From positions 1 to 62,476 of the forward strand of contig JBMYVY010000014.1 of assembly GCA_049606855.1 (NCBI GenBank): 62,476 nucleotides of DNA, read 5' to 3'. A model generated the notes under the pieces. It saw nothing but the letters and a program-made list of their open reading frames with translations. It had not been told where the DNA came from and searched no databases. The DNA comes from JBELHR01 sp049606855 (GTDB lineage Bacteria; Bacteroidota; Bacteroidia; Flavobacteriales; Flavobacteriaceae). Positions 33,690 to 42,394 of this stretch are shown one piece after another (the first letter of the stretch is position 1; the number at the start of each line of letters is the position of its first letter). Made by a program: the position numbers and the translations under genes.

Positions 33690-34334
33690 CTATTCTTCTG
33701 TCCAAAGCTCCCCCTGAGGTTCTTTAGGATTAGCTGGTGTTGTTCCTTGTAAGGTTAAAATATAACTGGTCAACTGTTGTCTTTCCAATTGAGATAAAGT
33801 GCTTTCCCAAGCAATCATTCCCTTTCCAGGACGCCCACCTACTTTTAACGTATTAAATATGCTTGCAAAGTCTCCGCCCAAAATCCAATAATTATCCGTT
33901 AGATTTGGACCAATTCCTCCTCCTCCATCCACGGCGTGACATGCAGTACAAGTTTTGGTCATAAACAATTCTTTACCCTTAGCAATATTTGTTGCGTCTG
34001 TAAAGGCTGTTAGGTTAGCATCATCGTATAATTCAGGATGAGCAGCTTTGTAAGCAGCAACTTCCTCCTTTGCCTCATTTACAGAGATCTCATATTCGTT
34101 TTTTTGAGAATATTTATCGGGATTCGTAAACACTTGGATATAATAGAAAATACTAACTCCTATTGTGATATAGAATCCATATAGCCACCAAGGCGGTAAA
34201 ACATTGTCCAATTCTTTAATTCCATCATAATCGTGGTCATCAAGAAGAATGTCTGATTCATTCTCTACTGATTTTGCTCCGGTAGCAGCTTTTACAAATC
34301 GCTTCCACCAACTTTGTTTAGGTGTTGCACTCAT
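33690..34334 (-). CDS. ccoP: cbb3-type cytochrome c oxidase subunit CcoP (single-heme form)
   Basis: 214 aa. N-terminal FixP domain with a transmembrane helix (PPWWLYGFYITIGVSIFYYI) followed by one cytochrome c domain with heme motif CTACH. Proteobacterial CcoP has two CxxCH motifs; only one is present here, as in other Bacteroidota. The GPNLTDNYWILGG segment is typical of CcoP. It overlaps ccoQ by 4 bp. Confidence 0.92.
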   Translation of the reverse strand: MSATPKQSWWKRFVKAATGAKSVENESDILLDDHDYDGIKELDNVLPPWWLYGFYITIGVSIFYYIQVFTNPDKYSQKNEYEISVNEAKEEVAAYKAAHPELYDDANLTAFTDATNIAKGKELFMTKTCTACHAVDGGGGIGPNLTDNYWILGGDFASIFNTLKVGGRPGKGMIAWESTLSQLERQQLTSYILTLQGTTPANPKEPQGELWTEE

Positions 34335-34525
34335 AATTTTTCTTCGTTATTTATTGAATCGTCTTCTAAAGGCAATTGACTAATATCTTCTATATATGGT
34401 TTTGGCATTTTCGCAACATAGACGAACATGCCAACAAAAACTCCAAAAAAGATCAGTAGAGAAATCATTGGATATAATTCCACATTGTCAATCCCATATA
34501 AATTGTGTTTAATGAATTTTAACAT
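34331..34525 (-). CDS. ccoQ: cbb3 oxidase small subunit CcoQ
   Basis: 64 aa with one transmembrane helix (MISLLIFFGVFVGMFVYVA) and an acidic C-terminus. Position between ccoNO and ccoP and size identify it as CcoQ/FixQ, which stabilises the complex. It overlaps ccoP by 4 bp; the gap to ccoNO is 2 bp. Confidence 0.88.
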   Translation of the reverse strand: MLKFIKHNLYGIDNVELYPMISLLIFFGVFVGMFVYVAKMPKPYIEDISQLPLEDDSINNEEKL

Positions 34526-34527
34526 AA

Positions 34528-36669
34528 TTACTGATTTTGGGCTTTAATATCTGTTCCTAAACGCTGTAAATAAGCAATTAAGGCTACAATCTCTTTATCT
34601 TGAATGTCGCTATTTCCATAATTCTTTACAAATTCAGGATCTTGTCTTAAATTTTGCTCAATTACAGCTGCCTGGTTCTTCAAGATATATAAGGCATTGT
34701 CATATTCAAATTGAGAATAAGGTACACCTAGGTTCACCATTGCGGCCATTTTATCTTCAGTTTTAGAGATGTTTAAATCATCTTCTATTAACCATGGATA
34801 ACGAGGCATAATTGACCCTGGAGAGGTTGATTGTGGATCATACATGTGATTGAAATGCCAATTGTCATTGTATTTCCCACCGATTCTATGTAAATCTGGA
34901 CCCGTACGTTTGGATCCCCAAAGGAAAGGCTTGTCGTAGACAAATTCTCCTGCTTTGGAGTATTCCCCGTAACGTTCAACTTCAGATCTAAAGGGTCGAA
35001 TCATTTGAGAGTGGCAATTATTACACCCTTCTCGTATATAAATATCTCGACCTTCAAGTTCTAAGGGAGTATATGGTTTGACTGAGGAAATCTTTTGCAC
35101 GTTAGATTCGACTAAAAACATGGGCACAATCTCAATCAATCCTCCAATTAAAATAGCAACCGTAGTTAAAATAGTGAATAATACAGAACGTCTTTCTAAC
35201 CATGTATGGAATCCTTCTCCATTCTGACGCGCACTTGAGATTGGTTTAAGAGGCATTGCTTCAGCCAATTCATCTTCAACCTCAGAGCCTTTTGCGACCG
35301 TTTTCCAAACATTGATCACCAGTAAAACAAAACCGGTTAAATACAGTGTTCCACCTACTGCTCTAAGAGCATAAAGCGGGATAATTTGAGTTACTGTTTC
35401 AAGGAAATTTCCATAAACTAATGTTCCATCAGGATTGAACTGCTTCCACATCTCGGCTTGAGTAAACCCTGCCACATACATTGGAAGTGCATAAAAGATA
35501 ATTCCTAATGTACCTAACCAGAAATGAGTGTTTGCTAAGGATTTGGAATATAATTCTGTCTTAAATAAGCGTTCAACTAACCAGTAAACAATACCGGAGA
35601 CCATGAATCCGTTCCATGCCAAGGCACCTACGTGAACGTGGGCAATAATCCAATCGGTGTAATGCGCAATTGCATTTAAATTTTTAAACGAGAGCATAGG
35701 CCCCTCAAAAGTTGCCATACCATAGCCTGTAATAGCAACGACAAAGAATTTCAACATTGGTGATTCCTTGACTTTATCCCACGCACCTCGCAAAGTAAGT
35801 AGTCCGTTAATCATACCTCCCCAGGATGGGAAAATTAACATTACCGAGAATACTGTACCCAGGTTCTGTGCCCATTCAGGTAAGGCTGTATACAATAAAT
35901 GGTGAGGTCCAGCCCAGATATAAATAAAAATCAAAGACCAGAAGTGAATAATTGACAATCGATAGGAATATACAGGGCGATTCGCCGCTTTAGGTACGAA
36001 ATAATACATCAGCCCGAGAAATGGAGTGGTTAGGAAAAATGCCACCGCATTGTGCCCGTACCACCATTGAATTAAGGCATCCTGAACCCCTGCATAGATA
36101 GAATAAGATTTAGTTAGACTTATTGGCAGCTCTAAATTATTAAAAATATAAAGTACCGCAACAGTTACAAGGGTTGCAATATAAAACCAAATCGCTACAT
36201 AAATATGTCTTTGCCTACGCTTTAAAATAGTACCAATCATATTGATTCCCATGACCACCCATATAAAAACAACAGCCAAATCAATAGGCCATTCTAATTC
36301 GGCATATTCTTTAGATGATGTTATTCCCAGCGGCAAGGTTAATGCAGCGGCAACGATAATGGCCTGCCAACCCCAAAAATGAATTTTAGACAAGGTGTCG
36401 GAAAACATTCTAGTTTTAAGCAGTCTCTGCATGGAGTAATACATCCCCATATAAAATCCGTTTCCTACGAAGGCAAAAATCACAGCATTAGTATGCAAGG
36501 GTCTTAATCGACCAAAACTAAGCCAAGAAACCCCTTCAGTAAGATTGGGAAATACGAATAAAAAAGCCAGAAGTAGTCCAATAAGCATTCCAACTACACC
36601 CCATAGCACTGTGGCATAAAGAAATAGCTTCACAATTTTGTTGTCGTAATAAAATTGTTCTTTTTCCAT
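34528..36669 (-). CDS. ccoNO: cbb3-type cytochrome c oxidase, fused subunits I and II (CcoN-CcoO)
   Basis: 713 aa. Residues about 1-480 form CcoN with about 12 helices, including the histidine segments WWYGHNAVAFFLTTPFLG and DWIIAHVHVGALAWNG that bind heme b and the heme b3/CuB site. After a further membrane helix (about 497-515), CcoO follows with one heme c site CNNCHSQMIRPFRSE. The N-O fusion is normal in Bacteroidota. This high-affinity terminal oxidase supports respiration at low oxygen. It begins 9 bp after the ccoS stop. Confidence 0.96.
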   Translation of the reverse strand: MEKEQFYYDNKIVKLFLYATVLWGVVGMLIGLLLAFLFVFPNLTEGVSWLSFGRLRPLHTNAVIFAFVGNGFYMGMYYSMQRLLKTRMFSDTLSKIHFWGWQAIIVAAALTLPLGITSSKEYAELEWPIDLAVVFIWVVMGINMIGTILKRRQRHIYVAIWFYIATLVTVAVLYIFNNLELPISLTKSYSIYAGVQDALIQWWYGHNAVAFFLTTPFLGLMYYFVPKAANRPVYSYRLSIIHFWSLIFIYIWAGPHHLLYTALPEWAQNLGTVFSVMLIFPSWGGMINGLLTLRGAWDKVKESPMLKFFVVAITGYGMATFEGPMLSFKNLNAIAHYTDWIIAHVHVGALAWNGFMVSGIVYWLVERLFKTELYSKSLANTHFWLGTLGIIFYALPMYVAGFTQAEMWKQFNPDGTLVYGNFLETVTQIIPLYALRAVGGTLYLTGFVLLVINVWKTVAKGSEVEDELAEAMPLKPISSARQNGEGFHTWLERRSVLFTILTTVAILIGGLIEIVPMFLVESNVQKISSVKPYTPLELEGRDIYIREGCNNCHSQMIRPFRSEVERYGEYSKAGEFVYDKPFLWGSKRTGPDLHRIGGKYNDNWHFNHMYDPQSTSPGSIMPRYPWLIEDDLNISKTEDKMAAMVNLGVPYSQFEYDNALYILKNQAAVIEQNLRQDPEFVKNYGNSDIQDKEIVALIAYLQRLGTDIKAQNQ

Positions 36670-36678
36670 GGTATTAAA

Positions 36679-36858
36679 TTATGATTGAGTTTTAGTTTTA
36701 GAAGTTTCATCCTTTACCAGCTCATCATCGAAAAGAATGCGAACTGCAGGAGTATGAGTGTCATCATATTGACCAGTACGTACTGATTTTAAAAAGAAAA
36801 AAAAGAAAATGAGGGCAACGAGTATACTGACCCCAATGGTTATATAAATGACTTCCAT
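36679..36858 (-). CDS. ccoS: cbb3 oxidase assembly protein CcoS
   Basis: 59 aa, MEVIYITIGVSILVALIFFF at the start: one transmembrane helix followed by the CcoS signature SVRTGQYDDTHTPAVRILFD, where the G-Q-Y/F-DD-x-x-x-P-A-x-R-I/M-L-x-DD pattern is diagnostic. It ends in a polar tail. It is the first gene of the oxidase operon and lies immediately downstream of a predicted promoter with an Fnr-type site. Confidence 0.93.
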   Translation of the reverse strand: MEVIYITIGVSILVALIFFFFFLKSVRTGQYDDTHTPAVRILFDDELVKDETSKTKTQS

Positions 36859-36875
36859 GTTGATTATTTCTTGAT

Positions 36876-36883
36876 CAAAAATA
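36876..36883 (-). promoter_or_regulatory. -7 promoter element (TATTTTTG) of the cco operon
   Basis: Plus-strand CAAAAATA, 17 nt upstream of the ccoS start. The Fnr-type palindrome at 36906-36919 is centred 36.5 bp upstream of the first base of this box. Confidence 0.55.
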
Positions 36884-36905
36884 TGCTAAGATTTATTCTT
36901 AAAAC

Positions 36906-36919
36906 ATGATTTTTGTCAT
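36906..36919. promoter_or_regulatory. Fnr/Crp-type box ATGATTTTTGTCAT upstream of ccoS
   Basis: ATGAT-TTTT-GTCAT, matching the Fnr pattern TTGAT-N4-ATCAA in its TGAT-N4-(A/G)TCA core. It is centred about 40 bp from the predicted transcription start, the position expected for class II activation. Confidence 0.6.
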
Positions 36920-36953
36920 ATAAATATATGAAATCAAAACAGCAATATTAAGC

Positions 36954-39341
36954 TTATTCCTTTATTTTTAATGACTTAGCAAAATAACTAGTAAAAGTAG
37001 TAACAAAAAACACCACAGAGATTGAGCTCAAAGGCATCAAAATTGCAGCGACTACCGGAGTTAAATTATTGCTTAAAGCAAAAGCTAATCCAACACTGTT
37101 ATAGGTCAAAGAAAGAACAAAACTCCAACGCACGGTTTGCATGGATTTTTTAGCTAATACTATCATGTTTGGCAACAGATTGAATTTTTTTGCAGAAATA
37201 ATTCCATCGCATGCAGGTGAAAATACATTTACGTCTTCAGAAATGGCCATTCCAACATCTGCTTGAGCAAGGGCTCCAGCGTCGTTTAATCCATCACCCA
37301 TCATCATAACGTTTTCCTCCTTTAATTGAAGCTTTTTAATAAAATTCAATTTGTCTTCAGGGCTTTGTTTAAATTTCAATTCACTTCCCTTTGGAAAAAT
37401 CTTCTTCAAAGTATATTTCTCACTAGGACCGTCTCCTGAAATAAGCCCAATTTTATAATTCTTTAAATCTTTAATTAATTGCGATAATCCATCTCGAAAA
37501 GAATTCCTCAAAACATAAAAACCTAAATAGCTTCCATCAATTTCTATATGTACCTCAGACCCCATAGCCTTATGAGCATCCAACCCCAAATACTGGGCTG
37601 ACCCTATTCTTACAAAACACCCATTAACTCTACCTTCTAAGCCGAGGCCTACGTGCTCTGCAAAATCCAATAATTCAAATGTAGTTTGCGTTGCTTCCAA
37701 TTGATCTTCCAATTGACTTTTAAGTTTTCGACTCAAAGGGTGATTTGATTCTCTAATTAAATTATAAACCAACCCCTGCTCACCGGCATTCAAACTTCGC
37801 CCCTCGGAGAAACTAAAAGAATTATGATCTGATGAAGTAATTGTGCCGGTTTTGTCAAAAATAATATAGCTTAAATCCGAAAGGCGCTCCAGAACATTGG
37901 TGTTCTTTAAATAAATCCCATGTGTACCGAGTATCCTTAGCGAATTTCCTAGTGCAAATGGCGCTGATAAGGCTAAAGCACATGGACATGCAATAATCAG
38001 CACGGCAGAAACCACGTTAATGGCGATTGCCCAATCATAAAATGCCCAATACATCCCCCCTAAAAATGCAATGGTCAGCACAGCAATTGTAAATCTTTGT
38101 GCAATTCGATCCGTAATTCCTTTTATCCCTTTAGTTTTGCTTTTGTCAAACACATCATTAGACCACAATCTTGTCAGATAGGAATTGTCTACAGAAGAGG
38201 TCACTTCAACAGTCAATGCACGACCTTTTTGCTTTCCTCCAGCGAATAATTTATCTCCTGAAGATTTATTAACGGGTAGAGACTCTCCTGTCACAAAACT
38301 ATAATCAATCAAGGCATCACCCTTAATCAAGACCCCATCAGCAGGGAGCAGTTCCTCATTTCTAATAATTATTCTATCTCCTGTTTTTAGTTCACTCACG
38401 GGTTTGTTAGCTTCCTTTCCTTGCTTATCTAAAAAGCATACTGCAATGGGGAAATAGGATTTATAATCACGTTCGAATGAAAGGTAGTCGTAGGTTTTTT
38501 GTTGAAATACTTTTCCTAATAATAAGAAAACTAAACCGGTTAAACTGTCAAAAAAGCCTGAACCTAAATCAAAAACTACTTCAATCACACTGCGAATAAA
38601 CAGCACGAGGATTCCTAAAGAAATGGGAACATCAATATTTAGAATTTTGTGTTTTAATCCAGAGTATGCCGATTTAAAATAGTCCTGAGCAGAATAAAAC
38701 ACCACTGGTAAAGACATCAAAAGCATCAGGTATCGGAAAACAAACTTATACTTGTCTAACCAATACTCATCTACCTGAAAATATTCGGGAAATGACAATA
38801 GCATAACGTTTCCAAATGCAAAAGCCGCTATGGAAACTTGATATAATAATCGCCTAGAAAAAGATTGTTCGCCTTTAACCTGATCGTCTAAACTGATATA
38901 GGGATCATAGGCCAAATTCGAAAGGACTTCGGCTACAGTTTTTAGATCAATCTTTTGAGGGTTGTACGTAATTCTTGTTGTTTTTTTGGGGAAATTCACT
39001 TGCGAAACCAATATGCCTTGGTGCATTTTCTGTAAATTTTCCAATACCCAAATACAACTTGAACAGTGAATACTTGGAATGTATAAATTCACAACATTCA
39101 TCTCCTCTGATTCAAACTCCAATAAGGTAGAAACGATAGATTTTTCAGCCAAAAACGCATATTTACCTTCTTGTTCCTGAGGCTTAATTCCCGGACGACT
39201 ATTTAACTTGTAATACGCTGCAAGATCGTGCTCATGAAGAATTTCATATACGGTCAAACACCCATTACAGCAAAATAATTTCTCTTCCTTAGAATATGAC
39301 TTCCCATCAAATTCAATCCCGCAATGTTCGCAATGATTCAC
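36954..39341 (-). CDS. ccoI: Copper-transporting P-type ATPase, CcoI/FixI type
   Basis: 795 aa. The cysteine-rich N-terminus (CEHCG, then FCCNGC) is typical of CcoI. An HMA domain carries SIHCSSCIWVLE. P1B-ATPase core: TGES in SFVTGESLPVNK, ion-binding CPCALALSAPFALG, phosphorylation site DKTGTIT, and GDGLNDAGALAQADVG. It exports copper for cbb3 oxidase assembly. The start is GTG at 39341. It is not in the ccoS-to-ccoH transcript; a separate promoter and Fnr-type box lie just upstream. Confidence 0.94.
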   Translation of the reverse strand: MNHCEHCGIEFDGKSYSKEEKLFCCNGCLTVYEILHEHDLAAYYKLNSRPGIKPQEQEGKYAFLAEKSIVSTLLEFESEEMNVVNLYIPSIHCSSCIWVLENLQKMHQGILVSQVNFPKKTTRITYNPQKIDLKTVAEVLSNLAYDPYISLDDQVKGEQSFSRRLLYQVSIAAFAFGNVMLLSFPEYFQVDEYWLDKYKFVFRYLMLLMSLPVVFYSAQDYFKSAYSGLKHKILNIDVPISLGILVLFIRSVIEVVFDLGSGFFDSLTGLVFLLLGKVFQQKTYDYLSFERDYKSYFPIAVCFLDKQGKEANKPVSELKTGDRIIIRNEELLPADGVLIKGDALIDYSFVTGESLPVNKSSGDKLFAGGKQKGRALTVEVTSSVDNSYLTRLWSNDVFDKSKTKGIKGITDRIAQRFTIAVLTIAFLGGMYWAFYDWAIAINVVSAVLIIACPCALALSAPFALGNSLRILGTHGIYLKNTNVLERLSDLSYIIFDKTGTITSSDHNSFSFSEGRSLNAGEQGLVYNLIRESNHPLSRKLKSQLEDQLEATQTTFELLDFAEHVGLGLEGRVNGCFVRIGSAQYLGLDAHKAMGSEVHIEIDGSYLGFYVLRNSFRDGLSQLIKDLKNYKIGLISGDGPSEKYTLKKIFPKGSELKFKQSPEDKLNFIKKLQLKEENVMMMGDGLNDAGALAQADVGMAISEDVNVFSPACDGIISAKKFNLLPNMIVLAKKSMQTVRWSFVLSLTYNSVGLAFALSNNLTPVVAAILMPLSSISVVFFVTTFTSYFAKSLKIKE

Positions 39342-39356
39342 CTAATATTTTTTTTT

Positions 39357-39364
39357 CAAATGTC
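39357..39364 (-). promoter_or_regulatory. Degenerate -7 element (GACATTTG) of ccoI
   Basis: Plus-strand CAAATGTC (minus GACATTTG, one mismatch to TAnnTTTG), 15 nt from the GTG start. It lies exactly 36.5 bp from the centre of the Fnr-type box, the same spacing as at ccoS. Confidence 0.4.
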
Positions 39365-39385
39365 CTTTAAATCTCAGCCTAAATT

Positions 39386-39401
39386 AATGATAATTATCAT
39401 T
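39386..39401. promoter_or_regulatory. Fnr/Crp-type palindrome AATGATAATTATCATT between ccoI and the Fnr-like gene
   Basis: Perfect 16-bp palindrome containing TGAT-AATT-ATCA, in the 97-bp divergent region of ccoI and the Crp/Fnr regulator. It is placed for activation of ccoI and lies about 38 bp upstream of the regulator start codon. Confidence 0.65.
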
Positions 39402-39438
39402 TAAAATTGTAAATTTACTGTATTAAATACCTCTTATT

Positions 39439-40125
39439 ATGCACGACTGTAAAAAATGTCCGATCAAAAGTTTTAATCTGTTAAACAATCTAAATCACGA
39501 TGAATTAGATGAGGTATCAAGGTCCAAAACCGTTATTAAAGTAAAAAAAGGAGAACAACTGCTTGAAGAAGGGCATGCAATCAATGGAATGTTTTGCATA
39601 AGCAAAGGTAAATGCAAAATGACCAAGTTAAATTCTAATGGAAAGGAACAAATTGTCAAATTTACTAAGCAAGGAGATGTCTTGGGGCATCGTTCTATTT
39701 TAAGTGAAGAACCAATTGGTTTATCGGCCACAGCATTAGAAGATATGGAGGTTTGCTTGATTCCCAAAGAACAAGTCTTAAATGCCATCAAGAATAATAA
39801 CAGGTTTAGTCTACAAGTGATGAAGAATATTTCCCATCAACTTTCAGAGGCCAACAACAATCTTTCCAACATGGCTCAAAAATCCGTCCGCGAGCGATTG
39901 GCAGATATCTTTTTACAGCTCGAGGATATTTTCGGTATCGATATGGACGGAAATATTGATGTTCAATTAACTAGAGAGGAAATTGCAAATACCATTGGAA
40001 CTGCAACAGAATCAGCTATCCGTTTAATTTCTTCATTTAAAAAAGAGGGCTTAATTGAAATTAAGGGTAAGCATATTAAAATCCTCAAAAGAAAAGATTT
40101 AGAACACTTATCAGAGGGCTATTAA
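39439..40125 (+). CDS. Crp/Fnr-family transcriptional regulator (Fnr-like)
   Basis: 228 aa. N-terminal MHDCKKCPIKSF has two cysteines, then a cyclic-nucleotide-type beta roll with further cysteines (GMFCISKGKCKM), a dimerisation helix, and a C-terminal winged HTH (LTREEIANTIGTATESAIRLISSFKKEGLIEI). The cluster of early cysteines would permit an iron-sulfur or redox sensor, but the spacing is not that of E. coli FNR, so sensing is uncertain. It is divergent from ccoI with a shared palindrome, strongly suggesting control of cbb3 oxidase by oxygen. Its stop overlaps the convergent helicase stop (TTAA). Confidence 0.9.
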   Translation: MHDCKKCPIKSFNLLNNLNHDELDEVSRSKTVIKVKKGEQLLEEGHAINGMFCISKGKCKMTKLNSNGKEQIVKFTKQGDVLGHRSILSEEPIGLSATALEDMEVCLIPKEQVLNAIKNNNRFSLQVMKNISHQLSEANNNLSNMAQKSVRERLADIFLQLEDIFGIDMDGNIDVQLTREEIANTIGTATESAIRLISSFKKEGLIEIKGKHIKILKRKDLEHLSEGY

Positions 40126-41546
40126 CTCTCCAGAAAATCTTCTTGTTTAAACCCGATGAGGTAAACTTTTTTCTGGGCTCTTGTCAAAGCCGTGTACAGC
40201 CACCTGAGATACGCTTTTGATTGTCCATCCTGTAAATAGGGTTTTTCTATAAAGACATTGTTCCATTGCCCTCCTTGAGATTTATGACAGGTAATGGCAT
40301 AGGAAAACTTGATTTGCAAGGCATTGAAATACTTGTTCTTTTTAACTTCTTGTAACTGCTTGTATTTCGCACCAATGTGCTTATAATCTGCCATAACCTC
40401 ATGATAGAGTCTATTTGATTCCTCATAGGGAAGGCTTGGACTCTCTGATTGAAGGGTATCCATGATAACCACGGTTTCAAATGGGGCTTGATTCGGATAA
40501 TCGATCATGCGAACTTTAATTTCAGCAAACCGGAACCCGTATAATTCTTTAAAAGAAAATATTTCAAGAACTTCACAAATATCGCCATTGGCAATAAAAC
40601 CAGCTTCACTTCCTGAAGGAAGCCAAAAATAATTGTTTTTCACTACCATGATATAATCCCCAACGACCAGCTCTCCATCATCCCCACGAATCTTAGATCG
40701 TATTTGATTGTTGTATTGATTGGCGCGTTTATTGGATCTTACAATGAAAACGGTTTCTTCTACACCTATCCCGTGATCATAACTATTCACTAAAGCATCT
40801 TGAATATCATAGGAGTCATCCAAAAAGACAAGGTCTTCAAAACCCAATTGGAATTGAAAATTTTGATCGTAATAATCCCCAATAATATTTCGGATTTCAG
40901 TAGCATTGTACAGCACTCCAGATTCCTGACTTTGACGGACAACTTCGGTAAGCTCCAAACCCTGAGTGTCTGAATCGTAATTTAAAGTAAGGGTTTCTTC
41001 TTCAAGAGCCGGACTCAATTCGTATTTTACAGGAGGTAGCTGAGCGGTATCTCCTAGAAAAATGATTGCATTATTCTTAGATGAAAACACATAATCCACT
41101 AAATCTTCCAAAAGAGATTTTTGACCATATACTGCAACACCATCCGATATCATAGAAGCTTCATCAATTACGTAGATCGTATTGTGACTTTTATTGACCT
41201 GTCTAACAAACTTTACTCCCCCATCCTTACTTTTCTTGGGCTGGTAAATTTGTCGATGAATCGTATGGGCCTTTTTACCCGTATAAGACCCGAGGACTTT
41301 TGCCGCACGTCCAGTTGGTGCAAGAAGTACTGTTTTCTTGCCAGTATGCCAAAGAGATTTTACAAATGCCCGCATACTAGAGGTCTTTCCAGTACCTGCA
41401 TAACCCTTTAATACAAACACAGGTCTTTGGTCCGAACTAAAAGTAAATTTAGCCAACTTCTGAAGCAAAACATCTTGACTTAAAGTCGGTTGAAAACCGT
41501 AGTTATCCTTGAGGATTTTGTGAAATTCAGAAGCTGTATTAATCAT
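40122..41546 (-). CDS. RecD/Dda-like ATP-dependent DNA helicase (SF1)
   Basis: 474 aa from the ATG at 41546 (the TTG at 41564 is in frame). Helicase motif I is LKGYAGTGKTSSMRAF, Ia LLAPTGRAAKVLGSYTGKKA, II YVIDEASMISD, III IIFLGDTAQLPPV, and V/VI KFSYAITCHKSQGGQW and YTALTRA. It resembles the RecD2/Dda group lacking partners RecB and RecC. It probably acts as a 5'-3' helicase in repair or replication-fork processing. It is convergent with the Fnr-like gene. Confidence 0.85.
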   Translation of the reverse strand: MINTASEFHKILKDNYGFQPTLSQDVLLQKLAKFTFSSDQRPVFVLKGYAGTGKTSSMRAFVKSLWHTGKKTVLLAPTGRAAKVLGSYTGKKAHTIHRQIYQPKKSKDGGVKFVRQVNKSHNTIYVIDEASMISDGVAVYGQKSLLEDLVDYVFSSKNNAIIFLGDTAQLPPVKYELSPALEEETLTLNYDSDTQGLELTEVVRQSQESGVLYNATEIRNIIGDYYDQNFQFQLGFEDLVFLDDSYDIQDALVNSYDHGIGVEETVFIVRSNKRANQYNNQIRSKIRGDDGELVVGDYIMVVKNNYFWLPSGSEAGFIANGDICEVLEIFSFKELYGFRFAEIKVRMIDYPNQAPFETVVIMDTLQSESPSLPYEESNRLYHEVMADYKHIGAKYKQLQEVKKNKYFNALQIKFSYAITCHKSQGGQWNNVFIEKPYLQDGQSKAYLRWLYTALTRAQKKVYLIGFKQEDFLES

Positions 41547-41612
41547 ATGTGAACAAAACGCCAAAGTTACAAATAGACTTCTTATAAAATTTCTTTAATT
41601 CAGAAAAAATTG

Positions 41613-41620
41613 TACATTTG
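41613..41620 (+). promoter_or_regulatory. -7 promoter element (TACATTTG) of the membrane protein/DUF3822/rsmD operon
   Basis: TAnnTTTG, 34 nt before the ATG at 41655. No TTG at 19 bp. Confidence 0.4.
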
Positions 41621-41654
41621 ACCGAATTAAAAAAATGAATAAATAAATTTAAGT

Positions 41655-42392
41655 ATGGACTTATTATACATTATCTTGGCGGTTGCAGGTACAATTTTTG
41701 CCGGAATTGCAATTGTGAAGTATTTACCTCTCAAGTTTCAATGGTTAGTTTCTATTGTTTTAGGTGTGATTGCAATTTTTCTTGTTATAGGAATTTATGA
41801 TGGAATTATGGCACCGATTAAATTTAATGCGGAAAAGAAAGTACGTTATGCAAAAGTGATTAATTCACTTAAAATTATTCGTGATGCTGAACAAGCACAT
41901 TTCGAAGTAACTGGAGATTATTCAAACAACTTCGATAACTTAATTAAGTTTATTGATACTGCCGAGTTCGCCATTACTCAGGTAAAAAACGTTCCTAAAA
42001 CTATCAATTTAGGAGGTGGGATTACAAAGGAAATCGAAGAGCGTGTAATTGACACTATTGGTTTCGAATCAGTAAAAGAAAAAATGTTCGCGGGTAGAGA
42101 CTACAATAACATGATGAACGTTCCTGGTACAGATGTTAAATTTGAGTTAGAAACTACTAAAATTGAAAAACTTGAAGGATTGGTCGTTCCAGCTTTTAGA
42201 GCTAGAGTCGATAAGGCTTACGTTTTAGAAGGACTTAATAAAGACTTAGTTAGAGTTGAAAAAGAAGTGCTGGGTGGAGATGAAGTAAAAGGAGAGTACG
42301 TATCTGTAGGATCTCTTGATGAGGTTTCTACTGCAGGTAACTGGCCTCCATCTTATGATAAAGGAGATAGAAAACCAACTGAAGAGGAATAG
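41655..42392 (+). CDS. Conserved membrane protein of unknown function with a pilin-like segment
   Basis: 245 aa. Two N-terminal transmembrane helices (about 2-22 and 30-52). The segment just after them (VRYAKVINSLKIIRDAEQAH, then FEVTGDYSNNFDNLIKFI) resembles the post-helix region of type II/IV pseudopilins, where a long helix is followed by a Gly-Tyr/Asn-rich turn. There is no prepilin peptidase site, so it is not a classical pilin. The C-terminus is charged. It is followed at 2 bp by DUF3822 and then rsmD. I recognise it as conserved in Bacteroidota but know no function. Confidence 0.75.
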   Translation: MDLLYIILAVAGTIFAGIAIVKYLPLKFQWLVSIVLGVIAIFLVIGIYDGIMAPIKFNAEKKVRYAKVINSLKIIRDAEQAHFEVTGDYSNNFDNLIKFIDTAEFAITQVKNVPKTINLGGGITKEIEERVIDTIGFESVKEKMFAGRDYNNMMNVPGTDVKFELETTKIEKLEGLVVPAFRARVDKAYVLEGLNKDLVRVEKEVLGGDEVKGEYVSVGSLDEVSTAGNWPPSYDKGDRKPTEEE

Positions 42393-42394
42393 AT

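Noticed and set aside
39386..39401. Fur-box interpretation of the palindrome AATGATAATTATCATT
   Set aside because: It resembles Fur half-sites, but the 7-1-7 spacing is not met, no iron gene is near, and a near-identical site lies at the same spacing upstream of ccoS beside an Fnr-like regulator.
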